Origin: Pseudomonas sp. MH9.2
Lineage (GTDB): Bacteria; Pseudomonadota; Gammaproteobacteria; Pseudomonadales; Pseudomonadaceae
Direction: 5' to 3'
Assembly: GCF_034353875.1 (NCBI RefSeq)
Contig: NZ_CP133784.1
Location: 1,116,001 to 1,180,000 of the forward strand
DNA length: 64,000 bases
This document shows positions 17,961 through 27,617 of this stretch, piece by piece; position 1 is the stretch's first letter; every line of letters starts with the position of its first letter. Position numbers and translations under genes: made by a program. Below the pieces are notes generated by a model. That model had not been told where the DNA came from and made no database searches. It saw only the letters and a program-made list of their open reading frames with translations.

Positions 17961-19661
17961 ATGAACAACAAAGACGACGACGCGTTGCAGCCGCCTGCTG
18001 GCGATAACCCACCCGATGCGGGTAGAAGACGTTTCCTTGGTGGCGTCGCGGCGCTTGGCGTCGGCGCGACCCTCAGCGCTTACGTTTCAGGCAACGAGCC
18101 GCCAGCCAAGCCCGACGACAAGCCTTTAACCGGTGCCGCGCTGGATCAGGCACTGCGCGATAACGTGAAAACGGTGGTGGTCATCTACGCCGAAAACCGT
18201 AGTTTCAACAATTTGTTCGGTGACTTCCCGGGTGTCGAAAAGCCGCTGGCTGCGCTCACCACAAACGATTATCAGCAACGCGACCGCGACGGCAGCATTC
18301 TGGAATCCCTGCCCCCGGTATGGGGCGGTATATTGCAGATTGGCCCACAAACCGTAGACGGCGTGACCTACCCCGCCGAAACCCAGTTTCAAGAGCACCT
18401 GATCAACGCGCCCTTCGCCCTTGAGGGGCCCAATGGCGAAGATCTGCCGCTAGGCTTGGTCACCCGCGACCTGTGGCATGTTTTTTATCAGAACCAGATG
18501 CAAATCAATGGCGGCAAGAACGACAGCTTCGTCGCCTGGGCAGACTCGGGTGGCCTGACCATGGGCCATTACGCGCAAACCCAGTACTCCCTGCGCCTGT
18601 GGGACGTGGCAACGGAGTTCGTGCTGTGTGACAACTTCTTTCAGGGCGCTTTCGGCGGCTCGTTTCTCAATCACCAGTACCTGGTGTCCGCTACTGTGCC
18701 GTTTTACCCTGACGCCGCGAACTCACCGGCCAAACAGCAAATCGCCACACTACAGAGCGATAATCCGCACGATACGCGGCTCAAGCCTCTGGAGAAGTCT
18801 CCCGCCAGCGCCATGACCGGCCCACCGCAATTCGGTCCAAGCGCATTGACGCCCGACGGTTATGCGGTCAACACCCTAGCCCCACCATACTGGCCGACCT
18901 GGCTGCGTGACCCCGAGCGCCCGGACTACTCAAAACCGGGTCTGGCCAACGTATTGGTGCCGCAAACCCATGACCATATCGGCGACAAACTGTCGAAGAA
19001 GAACATCGACTGGGCGTGGTACGCCGGCGGATGGCAGGCCACCATCGACCAGTTCAAAGACTCTCCCGGCATCCCGAAAATCCCGAATTTTCAGTATCAC
19101 CACCAACCGCTCAACTACTTCAAAAAGCTCGGCCCCGACAACCCCGCAGAACGCAGCAAACGCCTGCGCGACGCAGGTTTGGGTGAAGAGTCCAGAACCA
19201 ACAAATTCTTCGCCGACGCCGAAGCTGGCAAGCTGCCCGCCGTCACTTTCTACAAGCCCCAAGGCAACCTCAACATGCACGCCGGTTACGCCGACGTTGC
19301 CTCTGGAGACCGCCACATCACTCGCGCCATCAAAGTCCTGCGCAACAGCCCGCAATGGAAAAACATGGTCATCGTCATTGCGGTCGACGAAAACGGCGGC
19401 TGGTGGGACCACGTCGCGCCGCCAAAAGGCGACCGCTGGGGCCCTGGCACACGTATTCCGGCGCTGGTCGTCTCCCCCTTTGCCCGCAAAGGGGTTGTTG
19501 ACCACACCGTCTATGACACCGCCTCAATCCTGCGTTTGATCACTCGAATACACGGGCTGGAGAAGCTGGATGGGCTGAAAGAGCGGGATGAAGAAATGCT
19601 GACCAGAGGCCAGGAGCCCATGGGGGATTTGACTAAGGCGTTGCAATTTTTCGAGGCCTAG
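17961..19661 (+). CDS. Tat-exported phosphoesterase / acid phosphatase (AcpA-like)
   Basis: Secreted phosphoesterase of the phospholipase C/acid phosphatase AcpA superfamily, 566 residues. The N terminus has a twin-arginine signal (GRRRFLGGVAALGVGATLSA, about residues 21-40). The catalytic core includes VVIYAENRSFNNLFGDFPG and, near the C terminus, VIAVDENGGWWDHVAPP with the metal-binding residues. Length fits AcpA-type enzymes rather than the ~700-residue haemolytic PLCs. It is a single-gene unit, convergent with the DUF2789 gene. Confidence 0.88.
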   Translation: MNNKDDDALQPPAGDNPPDAGRRRFLGGVAALGVGATLSAYVSGNEPPAKPDDKPLTGAALDQALRDNVKTVVVIYAENRSFNNLFGDFPGVEKPLAALTTNDYQQRDRDGSILESLPPVWGGILQIGPQTVDGVTYPAETQFQEHLINAPFALEGPNGEDLPLGLVTRDLWHVFYQNQMQINGGKNDSFVAWADSGGLTMGHYAQTQYSLRLWDVATEFVLCDNFFQGAFGGSFLNHQYLVSATVPFYPDAANSPAKQQIATLQSDNPHDTRLKPLEKSPASAMTGPPQFGPSALTPDGYAVNTLAPPYWPTWLRDPERPDYSKPGLANVLVPQTHDHIGDKLSKKNIDWAWYAGGWQATIDQFKDSPGIPKIPNFQYHHQPLNYFKKLGPDNPAERSKRLRDAGLGEESRTNKFFADAEAGKLPAVTFYKPQGNLNMHAGYADVASGDRHITRAIKVLRNSPQWKNMVIVIAVDENGGWWDHVAPPKGDRWGPGTRIPALVVSPFARKGVVDHTVYDTASILRLITRIHGLEKLDGLKERDEEMLTRGQEPMGDLTKALQFFEA

Positions 19662-19690
19662 CAACGCCTGCACCGAATGATCGGCGACAT

Positions 19691-19930
19691 TCATCCCCTC
19701 TTTCGCAGCAAGAGATTAAGTTGATCGACCACCTCGGCCCAGTCGGCGTCTTCAAGGATCTCCTCGCGCAGAAAAGAGGCCTGTGCGGGGGTCCAGAAAA
19801 AAGCGTCCTCTAACGCAAGGTCGGCCTTGAGGGGTGAATGAGTGGCGAGGAAGGCGTCAATGCTTACCGGGTCGGCCGCAAGCCCCAACTGTTGAAAAAG
19901 AGCCGGCAAACTATGCACAGGTAATTCCAT
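19691..19930 (-). CDS. DUF2789 family protein
   Basis: A 79-residue protein starting MELPVHSLPALFQQLGL and containing FFWTPAQASFLREEI and DADWAEVVDQLN, the conserved stretches of DUF2789. Function is unknown. The ATG at 19930 follows a GGAGG sequence on the minus strand (plus 19935-19939). It lies 62 bases downstream of the YbaK-family gene on the same strand. Confidence 0.88.
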   Translation of the reverse strand: MELPVHSLPALFQQLGLAADPVSIDAFLATHSPLKADLALEDAFFWTPAQASFLREEILEDADWAEVVDQLNLLLRKRG

Positions 19931-19992
19931 GAGTCCCTCCTTGAGCCAGGTTGAACGCACGCGGCACAACCTGGCTCGATCATTGACGCTCA

Positions 19993-20454
19993 TTACTGGC
20001 AGACCTCACGCACCTCGGCATGCGGCACCAGTTTCAGGTATTGGTCCATGCGCATGTGGACCAAATAGTGGTGGTTACCAGCTTCCAGGTAGATGTCCTC
20101 CTGGCGGGTCAACATCGGATCGAGCAGCATCTTGATTCCATAGGCCTCACCCAGTGCCGGGATCGCGCCACGCTCACAGTCGCCGAACAGGTGCGGCAAG
20201 CCACTTTCGCGAGTGAGCTGCCAATCCCCACTGGTTTGTATTTTGCTCAAATCCAAATGCCGATCAGCGGGCAACACAGCCATCATGTAATGCCCGTGTT
20301 GATCATCGAGAATCACTGATTTAGCCAAGCGCTCCGCCGGAACGCTGGCCACCCGCGCGGACTCCAGACTCGTCGCCGAGTGCGGGTGAGCCACGATGTC
20401 ATAATCACAGCGCGCCTGTTCCAGGCTACGTTGTACCGTTTTGGCCATACGCAT
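19993..20454 (-). CDS. YbaK/EbsC-family aminoacyl-tRNA deacylase
   Basis: A 153-residue protein of the YbaK/ProRS-editing superfamily, which hydrolyses mischarged tRNAs. Motifs include HPHSATSLESARVASVP and AERLAKSVILDD, containing the conserved substrate-pocket lysine. The family has several specificities (Cys/Ala/Ser on tRNA-Pro and others) and the substrate cannot be decided here. The start at 20454 is supported by GGAGG six bases upstream. Confidence 0.85.
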   Translation of the reverse strand: MRMAKTVQRSLEQARCDYDIVAHPHSATSLESARVASVPAERLAKSVILDDQHGHYMMAVLPADRHLDLSKIQTSGDWQLTRESGLPHLFGDCERGAIPALGEAYGIKMLLDPMLTRQEDIYLEAGNHHYLVHMRMDQYLKLVPHAEVREVCQ

Positions 20455-20633
20455 GATGCACCTCCACGCCCTGCACGGAAGGGCAGAGCCGATATCTTTA
20501 ACGTCAAGTTTAGGCAGCGCACGGCGTGGAGGCGATTGGATGGCAGTAACAGTTAAGACTATGCGGCACCGTCAATAGTCGAGAATGAACTAAGATCAGA
20601 ACCTGCCTGCTCGCCCCTCTGTATGCCTACTTT

Positions 20634-20674
20634 CTGATGTAGATCAACCCCCCCTTAACACCGACTCCTATTCT
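20634..20674 (+). promoter_or_regulatory. Probable Anr-dependent promoter of the Spy-like gene
   Basis: CTGAT-GTAG-ATCAA (20634-20647) matches the Anr/FNR consensus in 9 of 10 positions. A -10-like TATTCT (20669-20674) lies about 29 bases from the box centre, the same geometry as at hemN. The ATG follows at 20710. The site is seen in sequence; Anr control is inference. Confidence 0.65.
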
Positions 20675-20709
20675 TAAAACGGCACTCACGACGTTGATAG
20701 GAGCTGAAG

Positions 20710-21291
20710 ATGAAAAAAGCAGGCCTGATCGGCCAATACATACTGATGGCAGCAAGTGCTTTACTGCTGCCATCAACCAACGTCTTTGCTAACCCGGAAA
20801 CGCCACCATCAGGGGGGGTGGCCGAATACCGTCAGAATTTTGACTGGGTCAAGCACACGCAACAGACTCTGGACGAACTCAAGGGCAAGCTGAATCTAAC
20901 ACCAGCGCAAATGCCTGCGTGGGAGACATGGTCCGCCGGCTTGATGACGGATGCCCATCAGCAACTGGAAAAAGACAAACCCGGACATGAGGAAAAAGGG
21001 AGCACGGCGAAACCGGTGATTGACGAAACAACGCCGGAAAGAATGGCACAAGGAATAGAGCGTTTACACGCACAAATCACCTGGATGCAAGCACACGTAG
21101 CTCGTCTGGAAGCGGCTCAAGCTCGCACCAAAACGTTTTATGACACGTTGAGCACTGACCAAAAAACCATATTCGATCTGTTCTGGAACGGGATGCACCG
21201 CAGAATGCACGGGTACGGCGGCTGGGGCACACACATGCCCATGTCGAGCCCCATGATGGAAGAAAACCAAAGCCGAACACACGAAGAATAA
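20710..21291 (+). CDS. Spy/CpxP-like periplasmic protein (LTXXQ-type motifs)
   Basis: A 193-residue exported protein. The signal peptide (about 1-27) ends near NVFANPE. The mature helical part contains LNLTPAQMPAWETW (about 61-74) and LSTDQKTIFDLFW (about 155-167), LTXXQ-like motifs of the Spy/CpxP chaperone family, and ends in a His/Met-rich tail (HRRMHGYGGWGTHMPMSSPMM) that could bind metal. A role in envelope stress or metal handling is inferred from the family. It is followed 31 bases later by another exported protein, possibly co-transcribed. Confidence 0.75.
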   Translation: MKKAGLIGQYILMAASALLLPSTNVFANPETPPSGGVAEYRQNFDWVKHTQQTLDELKGKLNLTPAQMPAWETWSAGLMTDAHQQLEKDKPGHEEKGSTAKPVIDETTPERMAQGIERLHAQITWMQAHVARLEAAQARTKTFYDTLSTDQKTIFDLFWNGMHRRMHGYGGWGTHMPMSSPMMEENQSRTHEE

Positions 21292-21322
21292 GCTGCATTG
21301 CACAGTCTATTAGGTAGACATC

Positions 21323-21769
21323 ATGAACATTGACTCGATAAAACGTTGCACGCTTATTGGCGTGGTTCTGATCGGTACGAGTCTTTCATTACCGGCCACC
21401 GCCGACTCGCATGGAGGCGGTCATGGTGGCGGCTGGCACAGCGGCGGCCCCGCATGGTGGGGCATAGGAATTGGTTTGGGCCTGGGCTGGGAAGCCGCGC
21501 ACATTGCCGGCCCTTACTACTACCCTGCTTACCCGGTCTATTACTATCCCGCCCCTGCTTACTACTACCCTTACAGGCCGTCCACGGTGGTGATTGAGCC
21601 AACACCGTCGATGCCGCCCGAGAGGATAACGACGGGGGCGCCATCAAGCCCTCCACCCGCGCCCAATTGGTACTACTGCGACTCGGCCAAAGGCTACTAC
21701 CCCTACGTACGCCAGTGTCCTGAACCGTGGCGCACAGTCCCGGCGACTCCACCCGGACCGACACGCTGA
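21323..21769 (+). CDS. Secreted Gly/Tyr/Pro-rich protein, function unknown
   Basis: A 148-residue protein with a signal peptide (about 1-27, ending LPATADS), then a Gly/His/Trp-rich stretch (GGGHGGGWHSGGPAWWG), a Tyr/Pro repeat region (PYYYPAYPVYYYPAPAYYYP) and a C-terminal motif WYYCDSAKGYYPYVRQCPEP with two cysteines. This C-terminal motif is common to small Pseudomonas cell-envelope proteins of unknown function. It lies in the possible operon with the Spy-like gene. Confidence 0.7.
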   Translation: MNIDSIKRCTLIGVVLIGTSLSLPATADSHGGGHGGGWHSGGPAWWGIGIGLGLGWEAAHIAGPYYYPAYPVYYYPAPAYYYPYRPSTVVIEPTPSMPPERITTGAPSSPPPAPNWYYCDSAKGYYPYVRQCPEPWRTVPATPPGPTR

Positions 21770-21885
21770 CCTGTCCAGCGAGTGCGATTCGAGGAAGGAA
21801 TTCTGGACGTGAGAAAACACCCTTTGAATCGCCTTGTAGCGAAAGAGTGGTTAGCTGTTTTAATCGAGGAATTTTGCGTTATGGA

Positions 21886-21995
21886 GGCAACCCCACCAGC
21901 CACACCCCGGCACACAATGTTCCCGCTGTGGCTGCTTCCTTCCGGATCTGACCAGGTTCACGGGTAATCGTTGCGGGGGGACCGATGGGGTCACC
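21886..21995 (-). ncRNA. ffs: 4.5S signal recognition particle RNA
   Basis: RNA partner of Ffh in co-translational membrane targeting. On the minus strand the sequence contains the conserved apical domain GGTCAGATCCGGAAGGAAGC with its GGAA tetraloop, preceded by CCCGCAACGATTACCC and followed by GTGTGCCGGGGTGTGGCTGG, aligning with E. coli 4.5S RNA over its length. The closing helix pairs GGTGACCCCA (5' end near 21995) with TGGGGTTGCC (3' end near 21886), giving about 110 nt. Outer flanks CGTTATGG and CCATAACG (plus 21994-22001 and 21877-21884) can extend the helix in a precursor. Exact ends are estimates. Confidence 0.95.
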
Positions 21996-22027
21996 ATAAC
22001 GACGTTCACCTGACGGCGAACGGCGCC

Positions 22028-22055
22028 ATTGTACCGGTCTGGCGAGAAGTTACAA
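22028..22055 (-). promoter_or_regulatory. Probable sigma-70 promoter of ffs
   Basis: On the minus strand, TTGTAA (plus 22050-22055) and TACAAT (plus 22028-22033) are separated by 16 bases. The predicted start near 22021 leaves a leader of about 25 nt before the mature 4.5S end, as expected for an RNA whose 5' end is trimmed by RNase P. Confidence 0.7.
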
Positions 22056-22198
22056 CCGTTGGTTTTGGATTAAAAATCCGAGGGGGCTCAAGCACTTGTG
22101 TGGCAGAGGCTGGCGGCTGTGTACGGTGGGCCCGACGTTGGGGCTTTTGCGTTACCCTATTCGGCCGTGACGCGATGCGTCCTCGCAGGATTCGATCG

Positions 22199-22708
22199 AT
22201 GCAAACTAAATTGGTCTGTTATGAAGACCTGTCGGTTGTTCAACGCCAGCAATTGCAACACCTTGAAGTGCTGCCGGAGCAGAAGGCTTTTTCCGGGGAT
22301 ATCTACAGCGCACTGAATGCCCTGCAGGGTAAACCGAATGACGATATCAAGGGTTTTGTACTGATTGCCGACGACTATCCCATCGGTTTTTTTATGCTAA
22401 AGCGCGGGCCGTATTTACCGCACTGGGCAGATCAGGATGCCGCCACCCTGCATGCCTTGCAGATCGACCGCAGGATGCAGGGTCATGGTCTGGGGAGAGT
22501 CTGCTTGCAGGCGGTCCCGGACATGGCACGCTCGGTGTGGCCAGATGTGGCGCAGTTGATGCTGTCGGTGGATACGGACAATCAGGCGGCGCTTGGCCTG
22601 TATCTTGGTCAGGGCTGGGTCGATACGGGGGAAGCGTATCGGGGGCGGATTGGTTATGAGCGGCGGCTGTCGTTGGCATTGCGGGATGGCGCTACCGAGC
22701 GTCTATAA
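22199..22708 (+). CDS. GNAT family N-acetyltransferase
   Basis: A 169-residue acetyl-CoA-dependent acetyltransferase. It shows the fold's elements: IKGFVLIADDYPIGFFML, then the acetyl-CoA-binding IDRRMQGHGLGRVCLQAV (Q/R-x-x-G-x-G motif about residues 97-104), and VDTDNQAALGLYLGQGWV near the C terminus. Substrate unknown. Start 22199 (MQTKLVCYEDLS) is taken because the upstream frame runs back through ffs and its promoter. The gene is divergent from ffs and convergent with the peptidase gene. Confidence 0.85.
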   Translation: MQTKLVCYEDLSVVQRQQLQHLEVLPEQKAFSGDIYSALNALQGKPNDDIKGFVLIADDYPIGFFMLKRGPYLPHWADQDAATLHALQIDRRMQGHGLGRVCLQAVPDMARSVWPDVAQLMLSVDTDNQAALGLYLGQGWVDTGEAYRGRIGYERRLSLALRDGATERL

Positions 22709-22725
22709 GGGGTGTGCGTGCCCCC

Positions 22726-23892
22726 TCACTGCGCCTGTAGCACCTCGTCCGCCCTGCCCCCGGCTTGCTGAATAACCAAGTGAATGAAGTGCAGCTTGGT
22801 AATGACTGCCGGAGACAGAACGAACGGGTAAAAGTCGGGTTGCCCCATGCTCCGGGACAGTTCGTTGAGCATCCCCGCCAGTTCGATCCAGGCGTTGACG
22901 AATGAGAGGAACGCAGGACCGCCGGGGTGCTGGGGGTCGTAGAGAGCTTCCAACGTGAATGGCGGATAGTCGAAGTCCATATCCCGTGCGCTCATGCCAA
23001 AACCGAGGGCGGTGTCGACGGCATCCATCATGTGCAGGTAGTGGGCCCAGGTTTCAGCCCAGTCTTCCCAAGGATGCATGGTGGCGTAGGCGCTGACAAA
23101 ACCCTGTTGCCAGTCAGCCGGCGCGCCTTTCTGGTAGTGGTGCTCAAGAGCATCGGCATAACTGGCGCGCTCGTCGCCGAACAGGGTGCGATAAGCATTT
23201 TCCCATGGGCTGTCGGGGATCAGACGATCCCAATAGTAGTGACCCACTTCGTGCCGAAAATGCCCGAGCAAGGTCCGATACGGCTCGTGCATCTGCACGC
23301 GCATGGCTTCGCGGTGGGCGTCGTCGGCCTCTTCGATGTTGAGAGTGATCAAGCCGTTGGCGTGACCGGTGGAGGGGCACTTGCCTTCCTGGTCGACGCC
23401 AACGAAATCAAATGCCAAGCCAGTATCTTCGTCCTGCGCTTTTGGAATCACCTGCAAACCCAGCGCGATCAATTGCGCGACAAGGCGACGTTTGGCGGTT
23501 TCGACTTTGCACCAGCGATCCGGGTTTTCCGGAATCGACAGGTCGGGAATGGTTCGATTGAGGCTGCACGCGATGCAGAACTCACCCTGGTTGTGCGCAG
23601 GAAACAGCCAGTTGCAGGCAGCGGGCGTGTCGAGATTGGCGCAGCGTCGATAAAGCTCCGCACCGGGTTCTTCGATCAGGCGCCAGGTGCCTTGATCAGG
23701 CCCCGACTCGAGCGCGGCCAGCCGACCCTGCTCCGGCAAATAGCCCAGCGCTGCCGAACAGGCCAGGCACCGGGTATTAGGGAAGAAGATCGACTGTCCA
23801 CAGTGGCACTGCCAGACCTTGCTATTACGTTTGGTCTCGCCCACGAACGGCGCGGCAATGCGGGAGCTGAGTTGCTCGAAGAAGCGGTACAT
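22726..23892 (-). CDS. Zinc-ribbon and putative zinc metallopeptidase protein
   Basis: A 388-residue protein with an N-terminal zinc-ribbon-type region (CHCGQSIFFPNTRCLAC, about 28-44; then CNWLF...CIAC further on) followed by a putative peptidase domain containing GHFRHEVGHYYWDRL, an HExxH zinc site (about 237-241). This pairing matches the zinc-ribbon plus Peptidase_Mx-type families of unknown substrate. No signal peptide, so cytoplasmic. The start at 23892 has AGGAG six bases upstream; the in-frame upstream extension is rejected. Confidence 0.85.
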   Translation of the reverse strand: MYRFFEQLSSRIAAPFVGETKRNSKVWQCHCGQSIFFPNTRCLACSAALGYLPEQGRLAALESGPDQGTWRLIEEPGAELYRRCANLDTPAACNWLFPAHNQGEFCIACSLNRTIPDLSIPENPDRWCKVETAKRRLVAQLIALGLQVIPKAQDEDTGLAFDFVGVDQEGKCPSTGHANGLITLNIEEADDAHREAMRVQMHEPYRTLLGHFRHEVGHYYWDRLIPDSPWENAYRTLFGDERASYADALEHHYQKGAPADWQQGFVSAYATMHPWEDWAETWAHYLHMMDAVDTALGFGMSARDMDFDYPPFTLEALYDPQHPGGPAFLSFVNAWIELAGMLNELSRSMGQPDFYPFVLSPAVITKLHFIHLVIQQAGGRADEVLQAQ

Positions 23893-24006
23893 GACGATCT
23901 CCTTTTGGCGTACTAGCACTGGATCATGAGTTGCATGACCGATTCCGTGTACATGAGGGTGAACCATGGCGCCCCCTTCGCAGACAAGTCAGCGCCTACA
24001 GATCTG

Positions 24007-26407
<2,401 letters not shown>

Positions 26408-26429
26408 CAATGTTGATTCGCCACCGCAG

Positions 26430-26473
26430 GAAGGTCGTTCCGACCTTCTCGCGGGCAAGCGCGCTCCTACAGG
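26430..26473. repeat. REP element and adjoining hairpin
   Basis: GAAGGTCG-TTC-CGACCTTC (26430-26448) is a perfect 8-bp hairpin that runs into CTCGCGGGCAAGCGCGCTCC and TACAGG (26448-26473), the typical Pseudomonas REP sequence. It sits between zipA and ligA. Confidence 0.8.
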
Positions 26474-26488
26474 TTAAGCGGCGCGTAT

Positions 26489-27343
26489 TTAGCGGCGCTG
26501 GGTCAATGCACGGCGTTCGAATTCGGCGATGCGCTGGCGGTAGTGTTCAATGGTCTGCGCGGTCATGACGCTGCGCTGATCATCTTTCAATTCACCGTTG
26601 AGTTCGTGGGCCAGTTTGCGAGCAGCGGCCACCATGACGTCGAAGGCCTGTTTCGGATGACGCGGGCCGGGCAAGCCAAGGAAGAAACTCACGGCGCGGG
26701 TGCTGAAGTGATCGATATCGTCGAGATCGAACACGCCCGGCTTGACCGCGTTGGCCATGGAGAACAGTACTTCGCCGTTGCCGGCCATGCTCTCGTGGCG
26801 ATGGAAAATATCCATCTCGCCGAAACGCAAACCACTTTCCAAAATGTTCTGCAGCAACGCAGGACCCTTGAAGCCACTTTCGTCGCGGCAGATCACACTA
26901 ATCACCAGCACTTCTTCAACGGGCGGCAGATCTTCGGTACGGCGCGTCGTATCGTCTGCACGTCGCCCAGGCTTGTTCTCGTCCGGAAAGTCATCGTCGC
27001 GACCGGCGTGCAGGCTTGGCCCGTCCAGATCGAGATTCAGATTCAGGTCGCCCTGATGCGGTTCGTCCTTGCGTTTGCGCTTGGCATCACGCGGGGTGAC
27101 GTTCACCGACGGCAGATCGTGCTCATCCAATTGCGGTTCTTTCTGGTTGTCCAGCACACGCGGCGGCCCCAAGAGCTCGGCGGACGTGGCTTCGTCGTCA
27201 TCCGGCAGATTGGAGAAGCTTCGGTCCAGCCTGAATTTCAATTTACCCTTGCCGCCGCGCATCCGGCGCCAGCCATCAAAAAGAATACCGGCAATGACAA
27301 TAATGCCGATGACGATCAGCCACTCGCGCAGACCGATTTCCAT
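26489..27343 (-). CDS. zipA: Cell division protein ZipA
   Basis: Inner-membrane division protein (284 residues) that anchors FtsZ. It has an N-terminal membrane helix (about 6-26, [19 protein letters not shown]), a charged Pro/Asp-rich linker (about 30-135) and a C-terminal FtsZ-binding domain (about 140-284, with [16 protein letters not shown] and [20 protein letters not shown]). It lies between smc and ligA in the conserved order. Confidence 0.95.
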   Translation of the reverse strand: MEIGLREWLIVIGIIVIAGILFDGWRRMRGGKGKLKFRLDRSFSNLPDDDEATSAELLGPPRVLDNQKEPQLDEHDLPSVNVTPRDAKRKRKDEPHQGDLNLNLDLDGPSLHAGRDDDFPDENKPGRRADDTTRRTEDLPPVEEVLVISVICRDESGFKGPALLQNILESGLRFGEMDIFHRHESMAGNGEVLFSMANAVKPGVFDLDDIDHFSTRAVSFFLGLPGPRHPKQAFDVMVAAARKLAHELNGELKDDQRSVMTAQTIEHYRQRIAEFERRALTQRR

Positions 27344-27617
27344 GTAATCCAGTGCCTCTAATAAAAATGCTGAGAAATAAGGGCCGAAACCCCTTTAAAA
27401 CGTGGCGCCAACTCTATGTTCTGACAGGCGTTTTACCCACGCAAAAGAAAAAGTGGTGATTAAACTAGCACGACCAAAGATAACTTTACACCGTCTGTTG
27501 CAAAGGGCCGGCCGCTCAAAAGTGGTCAAACGGCTTCAGACGCTTGATAACACCATGCATTCCCATAGCAAAGGGGCCACTAAAACGCCATTTCCCTTGC
27601 TGTACAAGGCCTGCACG

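Noticed and set aside
21971..22198. N-terminal extension of the GNAT acetyltransferase
   Set aside because: The added codons overlap the 4.5S RNA and its promoter, and the sequence is unlike an acetyltransferase.
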